In this document: in pieces, positions 1 to 11,321 of the stretch | Layout: the number at the start of each line of letters is the position of its first letter | Position numbering within the stretch: position 1 is the stretch's first letter | DNA from: Xanthoparmelia taractica | Taxonomy: Eukaryota; Ascomycota; Lecanoromycetes; Lecanorales; Parmeliaceae | DNA: 64,000 nt | Direction of reading: 5' to 3' | Assembly: GCA_033085395.1 (NCBI GenBank) | Contig: JANQBS010000042.1 | Coordinates: 1-64,000 of the forward strand | Position numbers and translations under genes: made by a program | The notes under the pieces: model-generated | The model's database searches: none | Seen by the model: only the letters and a program-made list of their open reading frames with translations | What the model was told of the DNA's origin: nothing

Positions 1-802
1 AGTTTTCAGAGCCTTCGTAGCATATTCAGTCAATGGAAGCAGTCAATCCCACTACACGTCCATTCGTTCGTGACAATATATCTCTGAAAGCGACGTCGAA
101 TAGCAGACTTAATATAGATCTCACTAGATTAACGTTATTAACGCACGCGTCCCCGTCTCGAGTTCAAGATTACACTAATTTCGTCACTCCAAATCACGTT
201 CTTTTATTATTTAATAATCTAGTCCTTATATCGAAGTATAAATTAATAGCGAGCTTTTATTATAACTTTCGTAAGAGACGATTTCTTCGTCGTTTTAACT
301 AATCGAAAGTTATTACGCTTAAGAACTCGAAAAACGATTATTAATAAGATTTCCTGCTTAGCAGCAAGCATAAACGAGATCTTTTTACGATTATAACGAT
401 TCTTTCGAATAGCTACAATAATAGCACTCTCGAGCTTAGGTGTAATAACAGATAGTCGTTTAGATCTAAATGTATTCGTAACGTATTTTAATAGAAGCTT
501 CTTGGACTGAGCTGGGTCATAGCCTTGATCTCGGGCTTATTTTATTAGTCGTATGATGAATAATAAGCTGATTTCGATAATGGCAGTGATGATTTTACGA
601 GCTATTTCAGCCTCGGCCAAGGCCAAGGCTTATATACGTGTATCGTTATCGTGATTAATGCTTTGGGCATTAGGTATATTAAAATATAAAGAAGATGAAA
701 AGAATAGAGAGTATTGGCCCTGAGAAAGCCATATTTGTACTATATTCTCCCTCCTTTTCTCATCGCAAGTATACTTAGCATTAATAAAAAAAAATTGAAT
801 CC
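1..802. other. AT-rich degenerate DNA with no supported gene
   Basis: This stretch is rich in A and T, with many TTA, CGA and TAA triplets, and only one reading frame of about 90 codons with no recognisable family. It has the look of an old repeat reduced by C-to-T mutation (RIP-like), and a short doubled motif ggccaaggccaaggc lies near 616. I see no terminal repeats or conserved protein, so the identity of the parent element is unknown. A weak transposon assignment is inference only. Confidence 0.4.
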
Positions 803-1250
803 TTAAGAATCTCGAAACATAGTTGCCGAGACGTGTAGAAAGGATGTCGCATATATAGAAATTTGTATATAAAGCACAGATATCATATGCAAAGCATTGA
901 TAGATTTTTGAGAAGTTTCGGAGTCAGCCTTACAGGAATGCCAAGGGCTTGGCATTTCAGGACTTTCGGTGCAGACCTCCGTATTCAACCCAGGCAATGA
1001 AAGCTGCATTCGGTTTTCGCTCGCAGACTTGTTAGGAATATACCGAATGCAGAAACCTTGCTGGGCGCAGCCGTTCAATTCTCCATTTTCTACTGTTGTA
1101 GTGATGAATTGGAGCCGCTGTGGAGAACGCGACTTCCTGTACGAAGTAGACTTGTGTAACCGCACCATCCAGCAATTCAGAGCGAGGGAATTCGCCACAT
1201 CCCAAAGCTCCCAGTTGCCAATATGCGATATCAAGTACGACCCGTCAGGG
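803..1250 (-). CDS. Unrecognised open frame downstream of the bromodomain exon
   Basis: An open frame of about 148 codons runs on the minus strand from about 1250 to a stop at 803. Its first half looks protein-like (an Asn-Trp-Glu-Leu-Trp-Asp-Val-Ala stretch, several Cys, basic Ser-Tyr-Arg-Lys patches); its last third looks like random translation. It overlaps the last ~20 nt of the bromodomain frame, so it may be a 3' exon of that gene reached by splicing or by a frameshift, or a separate fragment. I do not recognise the family. Confidence 0.3.
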
Positions 1251-3060
1251 CATTGAAGGCATGTAGAAGACGTAAGCCGGCCTGAGAGACCTCATGCGCT
1301 AGTCCGTTAAATTGTACTGAATTCTCTATGATGAGGTTGAAATCTGCCTCGAAGTCCTCCACAGTAGAGTACAGATCTTTGTCAAGATTATCTTTTAACG
1401 TCCGTAAATCCATAGCTCGCTTGATCACTCTGTGGTAAGTTGGGATGTCCTGAGCAACGGCGTCAACGGGGTTGGCAAAGGGTTCGGCATACTTCTCCTT
1501 TGGCAAGCGGTTAACTAAATGGCGGAAGAAGATTTTTCGAGTGCGTGTATGGGGTTTCTGAGTTCCTGTCGCTCGAATCTTCGAACCTGATCACTTCCCT
1601 CCGCTTAGATCACCGCTTGGTGGATGGAGCGAGACGCGATTCCAGCGACTTCAGACTGCTCTCACCCGTAGTGGCAGTCGCGGATCTCATTTCATGTCTC
1701 CGCTTTCTGGTTGGAGGTATATCTGATCCCAAAGGTGCTGGATCGCCGTCCCCCAATATGTGAATTCTTTCCTTTGGCTTTCGCTTGGAGTTCTTTTTGG
1801 GTGTGCGTACCGGAGGGGATGATTCAGAACATTTTCCAGTACTGTCGGTACCAGTACGCGATGGGCCGGACTCCACGTGATTCACCTTGTGCCCATTCCT
1901 TGAGCGTAGTTGACGATGTCCTAAGCAGAAGTTAGTAAGTCTCGTACAAGAAACTGAAATGGCAACGTACCACCTGAGTCTCCTGCAATCTCCTCTACGT
2001 CCCAAGAGGCGTTCTGACGACTGTTGAACTGATTTAAAGCTTTGCTTGTGCGTAGAGTTGGTAGTGTTTCAGTCGTCCGATGGGATGGGGGAGCTGAATC
2101 GGATGGAGAGCGCCTTGCACTTTCCAAGTGGTGAGTTGGCTGGGTTTTGGGCTGTCGGTGTTCTGCCGCCAACGGCTGGGCGGTTGCATGTAGCCTCCAG
2201 TGGTATAGCGCCTTTCCGGAGCCATGGGAGATGTTGAGATTCCCATTAAGATCTGCAAGGTCGTAGGTGATAGGAAGCTGGGGGAGAGTGTATTCAATGC
2301 TTCCGAGGAGTGTGGTCGCTCGAAGTACATCTGGTGTCATTGGTATGCTGTGATCAGCGCCGAGGACTGTGATAGTAAGCCCTTCCAGGCCAACGCAGTG
2401 GATGACAAGCTTATTCTTCATCTAAGAATCGCGCCGTCAGATCATTACTTGACACTTTGAGGGGAAATTTACCTTGCGCTGGAACCTTGGAAAGACAACA
2501 ACTGGCGAGGGCGACCGCGAAGTCAGAATAAGAGAGGCTGACGACTCATCGTTTTCTTCGCTTGCTACGTCCACAACATGATGTGAAAGTAAGGTGAAGT
2601 CCGCGGAACTGAAAGGTTGTGGCAATCATCAAGCAGGATTAAGGAAGCGTTTATGCTTGACGAGTTTATATATCTTAGTAGGTCGTCTCTCCAGTCTATG
2701 TCGGGAGATCCAGTTGCTATGATTGCCACCAGTCTAGAACGGACCTTGGGGGAAAAGGAAATCGGCGGAGTTCAAGTATGGGACTAAGAAGTCTCGGACC
2801 TTTGTAAATATTTCATGGTTTTGATTGAAGCGGCGAAGTTAGCATGGTGCTTTTGGAATTGAACATGCTCCGCAGCCATGACTCGTTTAGAGCCAGCAGG
2901 TATCCATTGAAGACTAGAAGATAGGCAAGAGACTACGTCAGTCTCTGCAGCCTGCCCAAAAGTCGTGAATCGTCTCACCTATGGAGTTGATACTGTTTGG
3001 CATGCAGCTCAGCTATAGACGTGTTGATTCCATGAGAGATGGCCGGAAACCCTCTCTTCG
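1231..3060 (-). CDS. Bromodomain-containing chromatin protein (multi-exon)
   Basis: The clearest part is a single bromodomain at 1231-1540: an Ala-Glu-Pro-Phe...Pro-Val-Asp ZA-loop, then a Pro-Thr-Tyr-His-Arg-Val-Ile-Lys helix, Met-Asp-Leu-Arg-Thr-Leu, and the acetyl-lysine-binding Asn in Val-Gln-Phe-Asn-Gly. Bromodomains bind acetylated histone lysines in the nucleus. Upstream exons on the same strand are supported by splice signals: about 2422-1972 joined to 1954-1610 by an intron with donor GTACGT, branch site TACTAAC and acceptor TTAG, and another acceptor CTTAG at 2422. Further open frames at 2473-2700 and 2784-3060 read as coding (Leu-Val-Ala-Ile-Ile-Ala-Thr-Gly...; Leu-Leu-Asp-Asp-Cys-His-Asn-Leu) and probably form the N-terminal half, with introns near 2912-2978 and 2739-2792. 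The true start, the bromodomain-proximal junction and the subfamily are unresolved. Confidence 0.7.
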
Positions 3061-3168
3061 ACTTGTTCAACCCTTGTCCATGGTTTCTTTAGTGCTCCTA
3101 CTGTTCCTAGTATCGTAACTCTTTCTTCATAGTGGTACTGTGAGGTTTCGTTGGGACATTGAGAGCCC

Positions 3169-3741
3169 TCAGAAGTCCAGCAACAACTGCGGGACCAGTT
3201 TCTCCAGATCCTCGACCTACCGGTCCCTCAATCAACATGGGTCATTTAGCCATACGTAGAGCCTACTGACCTCCAGAAATTGTCCATCAATGCCGGCTTG
3301 GCCAGCTTTACTCCTCTCAAATGCCGCCCTAGCAATGGCTTCTCTTACAAATGTCTCCATATATTTCCCGACCACTCCATTTGCCTCTTTCCCTATTCTG
3401 AACTTATCATTCTGAAAATGGCTTAGGAGCCTTGTGAGCAGTGCGGGAGGGATCGTTGGAGGTGCGTCTTGCGTCCCTATGCGTTCGGTTGAGGGAGGGG
3501 ACTCGGGTTCCTCTGATGTTGAAGCTTCCAAAGAGTGGGAGGAGACGAGCTCAGCGTCGTCATCGTCGTCATCCTCTTCGTTGTCGTCGTCTTTAGAGAC
3601 AGAGTCTATCAGGCTCTCATTGCGGGGATTGAATTTGCGGCGTTGAGGGGTTGACTTGGTCTTGGTGGTTTTGGTAGCAGGGCGGGGAGGCTTGAATGCG
3701 GGGCGGCCGCGTTTGGCTGCAGGCTTGGAGCTTGCTGGCAT
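3169..3741 (-). CDS. CENP-X / MHF2-like histone-fold protein
   Basis: Two exons, 3741-3271 and 3216-3169, separated by a 54-nt intron (donor GTCAGT, acceptor GTAG), give a 172-residue protein. Residues ~105-172 match the CENP-X/MHF2 histone fold: Pro-Pro-Ala-Leu-Leu-Thr-Arg-Leu-Leu, then a helix ending Ala-Ile-Ala-Arg-Ala-Ala, then the hallmark C-terminus Val-Glu-Asp-Leu-Glu-Lys-Leu-Val-Pro-Gln-Leu-Leu-Leu-Asp-Phe. CENP-X pairs with CENP-S (MHF1) in the kinetochore CCAN and in the Fanconi/FANCM-MHF remodelling complex. The first ~100 residues are an unusual low-complexity extension: a basic Lys/Pro/Arg part (AT-hook-like Arg-Gly-Arg-Pro) and an acidic Asp/Glu run. Its 3' end abuts the bromodomain gene, which lies on the same strand. 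Confidence 0.88.
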
Positions 3742-4112
3742 GGTCTCCGAAGGATCAGATACTCTGGGCCCAACCGGTGTTCTGACAGCAATGTTGAGCC
3801 TAATAAGTCCTGGTATGGATGGGGAGTAAAATACGTGGTAGGGGAATGTTTACAAACGGGAAGGTGGGAGCTTCTGAACCTCAGCCAACGCTAAGTGTAC
3901 ATACAAATGTAACCTTTAGCTCAGGCAGTGACGTCCCTTATGGAAATCAATTTCAACATCTCACATTCATAAATTGGCACTTTCTGAATGACGAAGGTAT
4001 CGCAACAGCTTGCCTATACCTCTCAGGCAGGCATTCTTTGCAATACGGCCAGGCTTTGCCACTCAGAATCACCTGTGCAGCGCCTGTTCCTGGTCTCCTG
4101 GTAATGACCTTT
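3742..4112. other. Intergenic region, no gene seen
   Basis: This ~370-bp gap separates the CENP-X start from the 3' end of the Gly-rich repeat gene. It probably holds the CENP-X promoter. The plus-strand frame at 3819-4130 has no family features and runs antisense into the C-terminal exon of the neighbouring gene, so I treat it as chance. Confidence 0.5.
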
Positions 4113-4558
4113 TTACTTCTTGTTTGCTAGATTCTCCTGCACCATACCACCGATCTTTCCATCTGCGTTGAAATTTTGCCCAATGGACCCCTGTTTGTCA
4201 AAGGGGCCACCCATTTTCTGCGCAGTGCCGCCAACTAGTCCATCGGCTGTGGCGGAAGTCAGCGTGTTCTAAAATCCAGGAATTCGATGCTTCGTGGGGA
4301 AGAGGGGTGCTCCATACCATTGAACATTTTTCCGACTGGCCCATCCTTTGAGAACACGCTTGTACCAGTCCCCGTCGTCTTGTCACCTACAGCGGGCTAC
4401 AGTTCCCCAAGCATTAGGTCGCGATATAGTACATTAGAGGCTTCAGAGCGACTCACAGTCTGCTTGAAGGACTCATGAATGCCAGTGCTCAGCTCATTTT
4501 CTTTCAGCGCCGAGTTGGCACCCTGCTCGAAAGTCTTTGCTGTGTCGTCACCGTCCAT
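4113..4558 (-). CDS. Small Gly-rich repeat protein, fungal hypothetical
   Basis: Three exons (4558-4457, 4396-4318, 4246-4113) with 60-nt and 71-nt introns encode 104 residues in consistent phase. The N-terminal ~34 residues are acidic and helical. The rest carries two copies of a Gly-x-x-Phe-Asn-Ala-Asp-Gly-x-x-Gly-Gly motif, with Val-Gly-Gly-Thr-Ala-Gln-Lys-Met-Gly-Gly-Pro-Phe-Asp-Lys between them. Proteins of this repeat style are common in filamentous ascomycetes and resemble small hydrophilic stress proteins, but the function is unknown to me. There is no signal peptide or membrane segment. The start was set at the ATG that begins Met-Asp-Gly-Asp-Asp; an upstream in-frame ATG at 4612 is less likely because its extension looks like leader sequence. 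Confidence 0.78.
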
Positions 4559-6270
4559 TGTGTTCAAAGTGGGAGGAGGATAGAGAAATTTGATGGTAGT
4601 GTCGTTGGTCAAAGTGGGTTCAGAAAAAAAGAAGAGGTAGAGTGATGCTTATCAAAAGTTGACGCTGTTAAAGAAAAGTAAAGTATGAAGTAATTTGGTG
4701 GAGGCGAGAGTAATCGTCATACATGGTGATTGAAGTTTGATGCACTTTACGTCACTCGAAAGCTTTGCACCTACGGAGAGGACACACCCATGCTAATGGC
4801 GCCTGCGAACAGCCGTTCTCACAAACCAGATCGGTATGCTCGAAAGCCTCCTGGCCGATCATGACTCTTCGCTAGTGAAGGAGATAAAAGCAATATTGCT
4901 TCTCGTGTATAAATATTTAATTGTTACGTTTCATGCGATAAGGAATGACCTTCCCTTCTGGTCGTCAATAATCGTAAATTCCCTGGGATATGCAGTAAAA
5001 ATTGGGCTAGGGCTCGCACCCCCAAAATGCCAACATCTTATTGAAAGTCGGCATCATTCCTTTCTTTCTGCTAGCAAGGCTAAGTATCAGAAGACCTAGA
5101 GATTTGGATTAGAACGTTCTATCTAGATAGATCTATCACAATGACACCAATGAATGCAAGAAATGCTGGAATTCGGGTTGAGCCCTAGTCCGGACGTTAT
5201 AGTAGTGTTTTGCTCATTGCTGTTCAGGCTGTAGCTAAGGCCTCAATTGTAGCTACAGTATTGCCATTTGCTCTTCTTCTCTTGTCGCGCGGCTGCCGGC
5301 ACCGGCAAAATCTCTGCTGGCAGCTGATGGTTGCTCGTCATCGCGAGGCTTTCGGTGTCCGAATCTGACGCGACTGAGGATCAGGGACCCTGACCAGATC
5401 TGTTCAGGGTTCCACTTGGTGTGGTACGCATCCATCTGGAAGGTACAGAAAGTCCAGCAACCCAGCGACCGAAAAGGTCATGTCTTTCATGTCATCGAAT
5501 CTCAACAGTTTGGGTGACTGTGGGGACCCGGCCGGCATGCGTGACGGTTGTGGAGAGTTTTTCAACGCTTTCAGCAAGCGATGAAGCTTACAACGTCGCA
5601 ATGTTGCAAGCCAAGATCTAAAAGAAGAAAATCTCCAGGCCGTTGAAAGCTTGAAACGATGGCATCAGGGCTTATCATGAGGTTTGTAGTCCAAAAGAGG
5701 GAGATGCTTGTTGGCGCCGGTGCTGATCGGGCGCCGGCATTATCTGCCTAAGACTAGCTTGATTGGAGCGGCAACCATTGAACCATGAGGAGCCGAGCGA
5801 AAGTGAGAAAGTCTTTGGCCAAAAGAAAGAGATAATTGCGCTTTCTGCGCTTTCTTGCTGCAACCTTGATGCAGGCCAGGAAGTATGAGGATTACAAAAC
5901 AATAACACCTGATAGCTTCCCTTCCCAAAACTGACCAGAAAAAGAGCCCGATGATCCAATCATTTATTCCCTTTGCTGCTTCCCTCCTACCTTGTCCATG
6001 AACAAATATTGTACTAATATTATACATCAACTGCTCTCTCTTTCTCTCTGCTTCTTCCTCCTGTACATACTATTCGCCCATAACGATCCAACAGTTTCAG
6101 CTTCTCTGCGCTGCGAGATGCTCGTGCGCTGCAGCCGAAACACATCCATGTCCTGAGAGACTCTTTCATTAGACACGCTCTTAGGCCCTGCATTCCCCTC
6201 TGTCAATTCCTGGCAACTCATTTCCCCTCCAACTTTAACCGAACCCCCACAGTCACCGTGCAGCTGCAGC
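4559..6270. other. Long intergenic region without a supported gene
   Basis: About 1.7 kb with only short, unrelated frames on both strands (for example 4836-5099 plus, 5253-5601 minus and 5740-6030 minus). None shows a domain, plausible introns or a signal peptide. The last ~250 bp before 6271 is pyrimidine-rich (tctctctttctctctgcttc) and is probably the promoter and 5' leader of the MIF-domain gene. Confidence 0.5.
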
Positions 6271-7375
6271 ATGCCTTCATCCCCCAGGTCAAGATCCGTC
6301 TCACCAGAGTCGGCGCGAGTACCAACGCCAACAGCCAACGACTTTCCCACCCCTGCTGGCCAGACCTTTACTGTGGCCAAGCGTGACCAAGGCCTTGTGT
6401 CGCCTGCCGAATCTGCCTTTTCCTTCTTCGACGAGGGTTCGCCGCATGCCAAGTCAACTTCAGACTTGATGGAAGAGAGGACGAGGGCCAGACCAATAGA
6501 GCGGGGCACGCCTGGAGAGAGCACTTATGCGTCAATCAATACTGGCAACCAGCATCAAACCGAGCTGCGAAGAAACAAGAGCCAATACTACACAGAGGTC
6601 TTCTCTTACCGAGAACCGAACCTATCCCCAAGAGATCGGATAAGCAAAGACTCAGTCATCACTGCCGAGATCAAGACCAACGTCATTGTACGCACACACT
6701 CGCTGCTCTCACCCAGCACTGACGCTGACCAAGCTCTGCGTATCCTAGATCACCGACGAAATCAATTTCCTGCAGGATTTCTCTCAGCATCTGGCCCAGC
6801 GATATCAAAGACCTCTCTCCTCCATATTCATAACCCTCAACCATTCCGAATGCCTCCTCTATGCCGGTACCTTCGACCAAGCCTACTTCCTCACCATCAG
6901 TGCTTTACCCTCGCAAGTCCTACCCACAACAAACAAACGCAACGCCGCCCTGATACAGGCCTTCCTGGCCGACTCGCTCGGCGTGGCTGCCACGAGAGGT
7001 GTCGTACGATTCGTTGGCATACCAGAGGAAAACCTCGCCTTCAACGGTACCACGGTCTTTGGGCAGATAGAGAATCTGCAGAAGTCGTCGTCTCCAAACA
7101 AAGATAACTTTTCAGACGTTGCGTCACTCACTGGCATAAGATCGGCGATGCAAAGTCGGGCGGCCTCGCGAGTGCAGAGCCGAAGACAGTCGATAACGAA
7201 GCCGCCATCCAGGGATGGGTACTCTTTCTACCCAACGACGAGGCCGCCGAGTCCACACTTGAGGGGACCGCCTATACCGACCTTGCCGAACGGGAACAAT
7301 GCGATGGATCGAAGAGCAGAGAAGGCACAGAAGGTGGGTAAAAGGAGGAGCTTCTTCGGTTTCTTTGCGAGATGA
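6271..7375 (+). CDS. Long protein with an internal MIF/tautomerase-like domain
   Basis: Exons 6271-6687 and 6749-7375, with a 61-nt intron (GTACGC..CCTAG), give about 347 residues. The N-terminal ~125 residues are Ser/Pro/Thr-rich and probably disordered. Residues ~130-250 resemble macrophage migration inhibitory factor: Thr-Asn-Val-Ile, Gln-His-Leu-Ala-Gln-Arg-Tyr, Leu-Tyr-Ala-Gly-Thr-Phe, Ile-Ser-Ala-Leu-Pro-Ser, and a Val-Arg-Phe-Val-Gly-Ile-Pro strand. The C-terminal ~90 residues are Arg/Ser/Pro-rich and end in a basic-aromatic Phe-Phe-Gly-Phe-Phe-Ala-Arg tail. In true MIF tautomerases the catalytic residue is an N-terminal Pro exposed after Met removal. Here the domain is internal, so classical tautomerase activity is unlikely (inference). 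The ATG at 6271 is the first in frame; the function in fungi is unknown to me. Confidence 0.8.
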
Positions 7376-10300
7376 TATTGCATAATTGGCTTTCCGGTTG
7401 GGAGTACGAATACGTTTGGATGGGCTGGGTAATGGGATTTACATGTAGGATAGAAATTACGGTTGGGAGGCGGCGCGGTTTAAAGCCGGCTCGCTCACGA
7501 TGAGCTCTATAAATACTCGAATACAAGATAATGTGGAACTTGTGTGCGTGTTCGCACGACTTGTTTGACATTCGATTGAGAGTTACCTTACTTACGGGGA
7601 GCTGGCGTTTACGGTTGCGGGTGAAGAGAAAGGCCGTCGATAACTACCAGCTGTATTGTCATCGCAGGACTCACCTTTTGAACCAAGATCTTATCGTCCC
7701 GAAAAACACAACAACTATAACCAAATTCACTCCCTCCTAACTCTTTCCACAACATGCCCCCTCCCCCTCACAACCGCAAACGGGCGGGCATACAGTACCT
7801 AGCGCATTTTCACCACCATCCATGCCGACAACAACAACAACAACAAACATGTCTTCAATCATTATTGTCTAAATGTGGGTGGGATTTTAGCTACTTTACT
7901 CTGTTGGGCGTCTTACGAGGGGCAAGAGTAAAGGGGAAGGGGAAGATGAAACAGAACGATGGGCTTTAGTGTTGGACGGTTGTTGCGGGGGGAGGCGGGG
8001 GGGGGAACGGGTACTTGGGGGCGAGGGCGGGCGAGGGAGTCTTGAAAAAGTGTTTGTTATGACGATCAAGACGTGTTGTTTGAAAGTAAAATGGCAGCAG
8101 GCTAGAAGGTGGACTTCATTGGAGGCATTTTTCGTATGTGGAGGGAGTCGAGCTTTCGCTCTTCGTTCGTACTGAATAACATGAAGCAGTGTCGCTTGAC
8201 CTGGAGAAGAAGCAATCGATGATGTTGGGATAGGTATGGGACGGAACTTCGCATTCGGGCCTCTGTCGTTTGTTTCAGACTGAGAAGGGCTTTTAGGGAT
8301 CAAAAGCATGGGTCAGAAGGCGTCTATACTAAATAGCATAAGAAGGCATAAAGTGCTCTGGTCATGGCTTAAGGCCTGGATAATCATATTGGGGCGTCCC
8401 ATTTCTTGTTTCGCCAGAATGGCTGAGTGTGAATAGATCAAAGTGATGTATGCTGAAGCATCTCCAGGTCTGCTTGTCACTTGTAACGTGTTGTAGAGTA
8501 TTCATGGATGACTTCCGAAAAGTTGTTGAGAGAAAGGAAGTCAATCTATACACATCGTAGTGATGGGCTATGCTTGCCGATGAATACGACGGTCAACACA
8601 GTGTAGGACTCTGTAGACTATTCAAGGTCCTATCTTCTTCAGCAACTTTTATCTTCTTTCCTACACCTATCACGCTACTGACCAATTTCATATACTGTGC
8701 CCTGGCCCATGATGGGTCTTTGAGTTGGTTGAGGACTCAGATGCCTTGGATGATCAGAGCCAAAAAGCTGTCACAGCTTTGACCGACATGAAAAGGGAAG
8801 CGCATGAGCTGGGCAGCGACACGATAAGGAGATCATGAAGGCAAATCTATGTAAAGATTTATTTGTGTTATTCGCCGTACTTACTCCGACCAGAAAGCAG
8901 ATAACTAGGCGCCTTTAATGTTGGAACCTATCACGTCGGTGCTCACCCTGGATTGATGCCGACAAGAGTTCCAGCAATTCAAGCTTTGGTTAAGCCAACA
9001 CAGAGGATAAAGCGATGCTCCATGATGTTGTCAATTCGCAACCCGAGTCAACCTGTTTAGAGCCATTCCACAAAGGCGACGACGACTTTGTAAGGTCCGC
9101 AGACGGTAACCTCGAGGGTTGAGATATCTTCTATCTCAGTCTACTCCATCAAAGATACCCCACGGCTGTTCTTGAGCTTTCCAGAGACCATCAGAAGTAA
9201 TTTTGTACAAAAAGTTCTCCAGAAAGCAAAGAGGACACGGCATTGTCGCCCAAGAGCGGAGATTAGGCACTTTACGGAGCCCAACGAATCCGAGAGCTGC
9301 CGCTGCTGCCGCTCACTTATATAAATACCATTGTCATTGCCATATGTCTATACTCTTGTTTAACTCGTCAAGCGGAAGAAGGAGCTGCTCAGGGGCTTCC
9401 GCAGGATGTAAGGTTTCTCACTGGACAAGATGTGACTTCCGGACACCACATTCTTGAAGGACATGAATGTGTTGTCCAGGATACCTCTTACGTACCTTAT
9501 CAGCAGACCACGGTTACTACCGCTAGCAAAAAAAGATTAGCCGAGAGTAAAAGAGACGTCACAAAGGAACCCAGGACAGCCAACACATAGAGCAGCGAGA
9601 CTAAAGAGTCTTGAGAGATCCAAGTACAGCTCACTCATCCGAGAACGCGTCTAGAACTCAGAAAGCGGAGACTCAGGAGAACATTTTCACTACAGAGAAA
9701 GGAAAGAAAAAGGAAAAGAGGGGCCCCAAGCTGCTGGGTGAGCTGAGGCTCCCTGACTCAGACGAAGAAGTTCCCGTTGAGGAACGCGAGTATAGTGATT
9801 TTGAGGTGCGTCTAGAGCGGCAGACTTTGTCAAGACAACGGCCGTCGAGTACTGGAGAGTGTGTTGTGAGGAGCCCGCTGAGGAAACTTGCTATTTTGGA
9901 AAAGCCGCGCGCAGCCAAAACGATCCATACCATGGTTGAGTGCAACTACATGAGCTCAAGAGAAATGCACGAGCGTTGAAAAACAAGACACGATGGGTCT
10001 GGTGACGACTGGGAAGTTGGCGGCTTTCAAAAGGCGAGCGACAGTGCGGTTGACAGGCAGGGACCGGATACAGTCCTTGTAGAGCATGGTATATAAATAA
10101 CCTGGATGATTGAGGAGTAAGCTGGGTCTTCTATCTCCAGCGTGCCCAAGTCATTAAGCCAGACTCGGGCAACTAAATGTTTTTCGAGGCTCAAGCCACA
10201 TGCAGCGACCTGGAAGACCAAGTTGACCATGCATGACAATGGTCAGGAAAAGCAAAGGACTTGTACGAATGGAACCTAGGTCCCATACAAGTGCTCAGTA

Positions 10301-10850
10301 GCCTCTTCGGTAACACAGGTCAGGATCAAGGCAGAAGATAGAGTGGATGATTTGTCTGGTATCCGCGAAGGCGAGAAAAGAGCCAGTCTGCCTCGAAAGG
10401 AGCATTCCAACAGTGTCAATTGGAAGTGCAATAGCCACTGGGCTACATCGAAGCTACGTCCAGCCGTACCAGAAGGAAGGGATTTCGGGCAGTTCCTACG
10501 CGCCAATGTTGAGCTCCAGTTGCTTAATGAAGGGACAAAGTCAAACGATGCGTACGGAAAATCCTTCAGAGCGCGGAGATGAGGGGTCTTGCGTACGTTA
10601 CTCTTCCTTCTTCCTCTCACTCAGGGTAATACAAGGTCAACGAGATCAAGCTCCCGCTAAGTAGAGGTAAGGATACTCTTGCTTACCTGATTCGCTAGCG
10701 TTCACTGATTTTGATACCTGATTAGATGGCGCTGAAAAGCTGTCAGGCGTTGAACGCGATATGATGGGTCTCGCGCCAGCTTTCCCAGTCAAAAAGAGGA
10801 TCATGAGTCGAATGATCACGGTGTTCTTGTCATCCGTCCAGGTCACAGTC
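7376..10850. other. Gene-poor region with one weak ORF
   Basis: About 3.5 kb without a convincing gene. It has simple-sequence tracts (CAA repeats near 7829, a G-rich patch at 7986-8007). The best frame is 9611-9979 on the plus strand (123 codons), Lys/Glu-rich with an acidic Asp-Ser-Asp-Glu-Glu patch; it could be a remnant of the polyprotein of the copia element whose RNase H lies just downstream, but I cannot match it to Gag, integrase or RT. Other frames at 10276-10664 run on opposite strands over the same bases and carry no motif. Confidence 0.4.
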
Positions 10851-10854
10851 CTTC

Positions 10855-11176
10855 CTTTCGCGCTACAATCACAACCCAAGTTCCACACACACATCGCGGC
10901 CGTCAAACGCATCATCTGGTACCACGAAGGCAGGCTGGATTATGGAGTCACGTACGGGATGGCCAGTGGACTACACGGCTACACGGACGTCCATTGGGCT
11001 TCAGATTGGGAGACTCGGCGATCCTGGGGAGCTTGCGTCTTCCTGTCCTGCTTTATGGAGGAGCAGTTAGCTGGACCGGGAAATGTCAGTATTCGATCGC
11101 AATATCGTCATGTGAGGATGAGTATATCGAGCTTCGGGAAAGTAGGTATATAGTTAGCGCTACAGCCTCGAGGTAG
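10855..11176 (+). mobile_element. Broken Ty1/copia RNase H fragment
   Basis: The plus strand encodes the end of a Ty1/copia polyprotein: His-Ile-Ala-Ala-Val-Lys-Arg-Ile-Ile, Leu-Asp-Tyr-Gly-Val-Thr-Tyr-Gly, then Gly-Tyr-Thr-Asp-x-x-Trp-Ala-Ser-Asp of the RNase H active site. Near 11030-11060 the match shifts to another frame with Gly-Gly-Ala-Val-Ser-Trp-Thr...Ser-Ser-Cys-Glu-Asp-Glu-Tyr. A frameshift therefore splits the domain. No intact LTR, RT or integrase is visible. The DNA around the Thr-Asp motif resembles that of the copia copy at 59.76 kb, so the two belong to related elements. Confidence 0.8.
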
Positions 11177-11321
11177 TTGGGAGGGAACAATATATCTATT
11201 GCAGAGTTGAATGAAGATGAATTCATTTTCACACAAGAATAGATGTGACAGTAGGTGAGTTAATTGTGAAATACTACTTGCAATGAAGAAACCGCCTCCT
11301 TCCCCTCCCTCTTTCTTTCCC

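Noticed and set aside
6027..6524. 165-codon minus-strand ORF
   Set aside because: Antisense shadow of the MIF-domain gene exon 1 and its leader; no domain and no splice support.
7896..8309. 137-codon Pro/Ser-rich minus-strand ORF
   Set aside because: It translates a G-rich low-complexity stretch; no signal peptide and no conserved motif.
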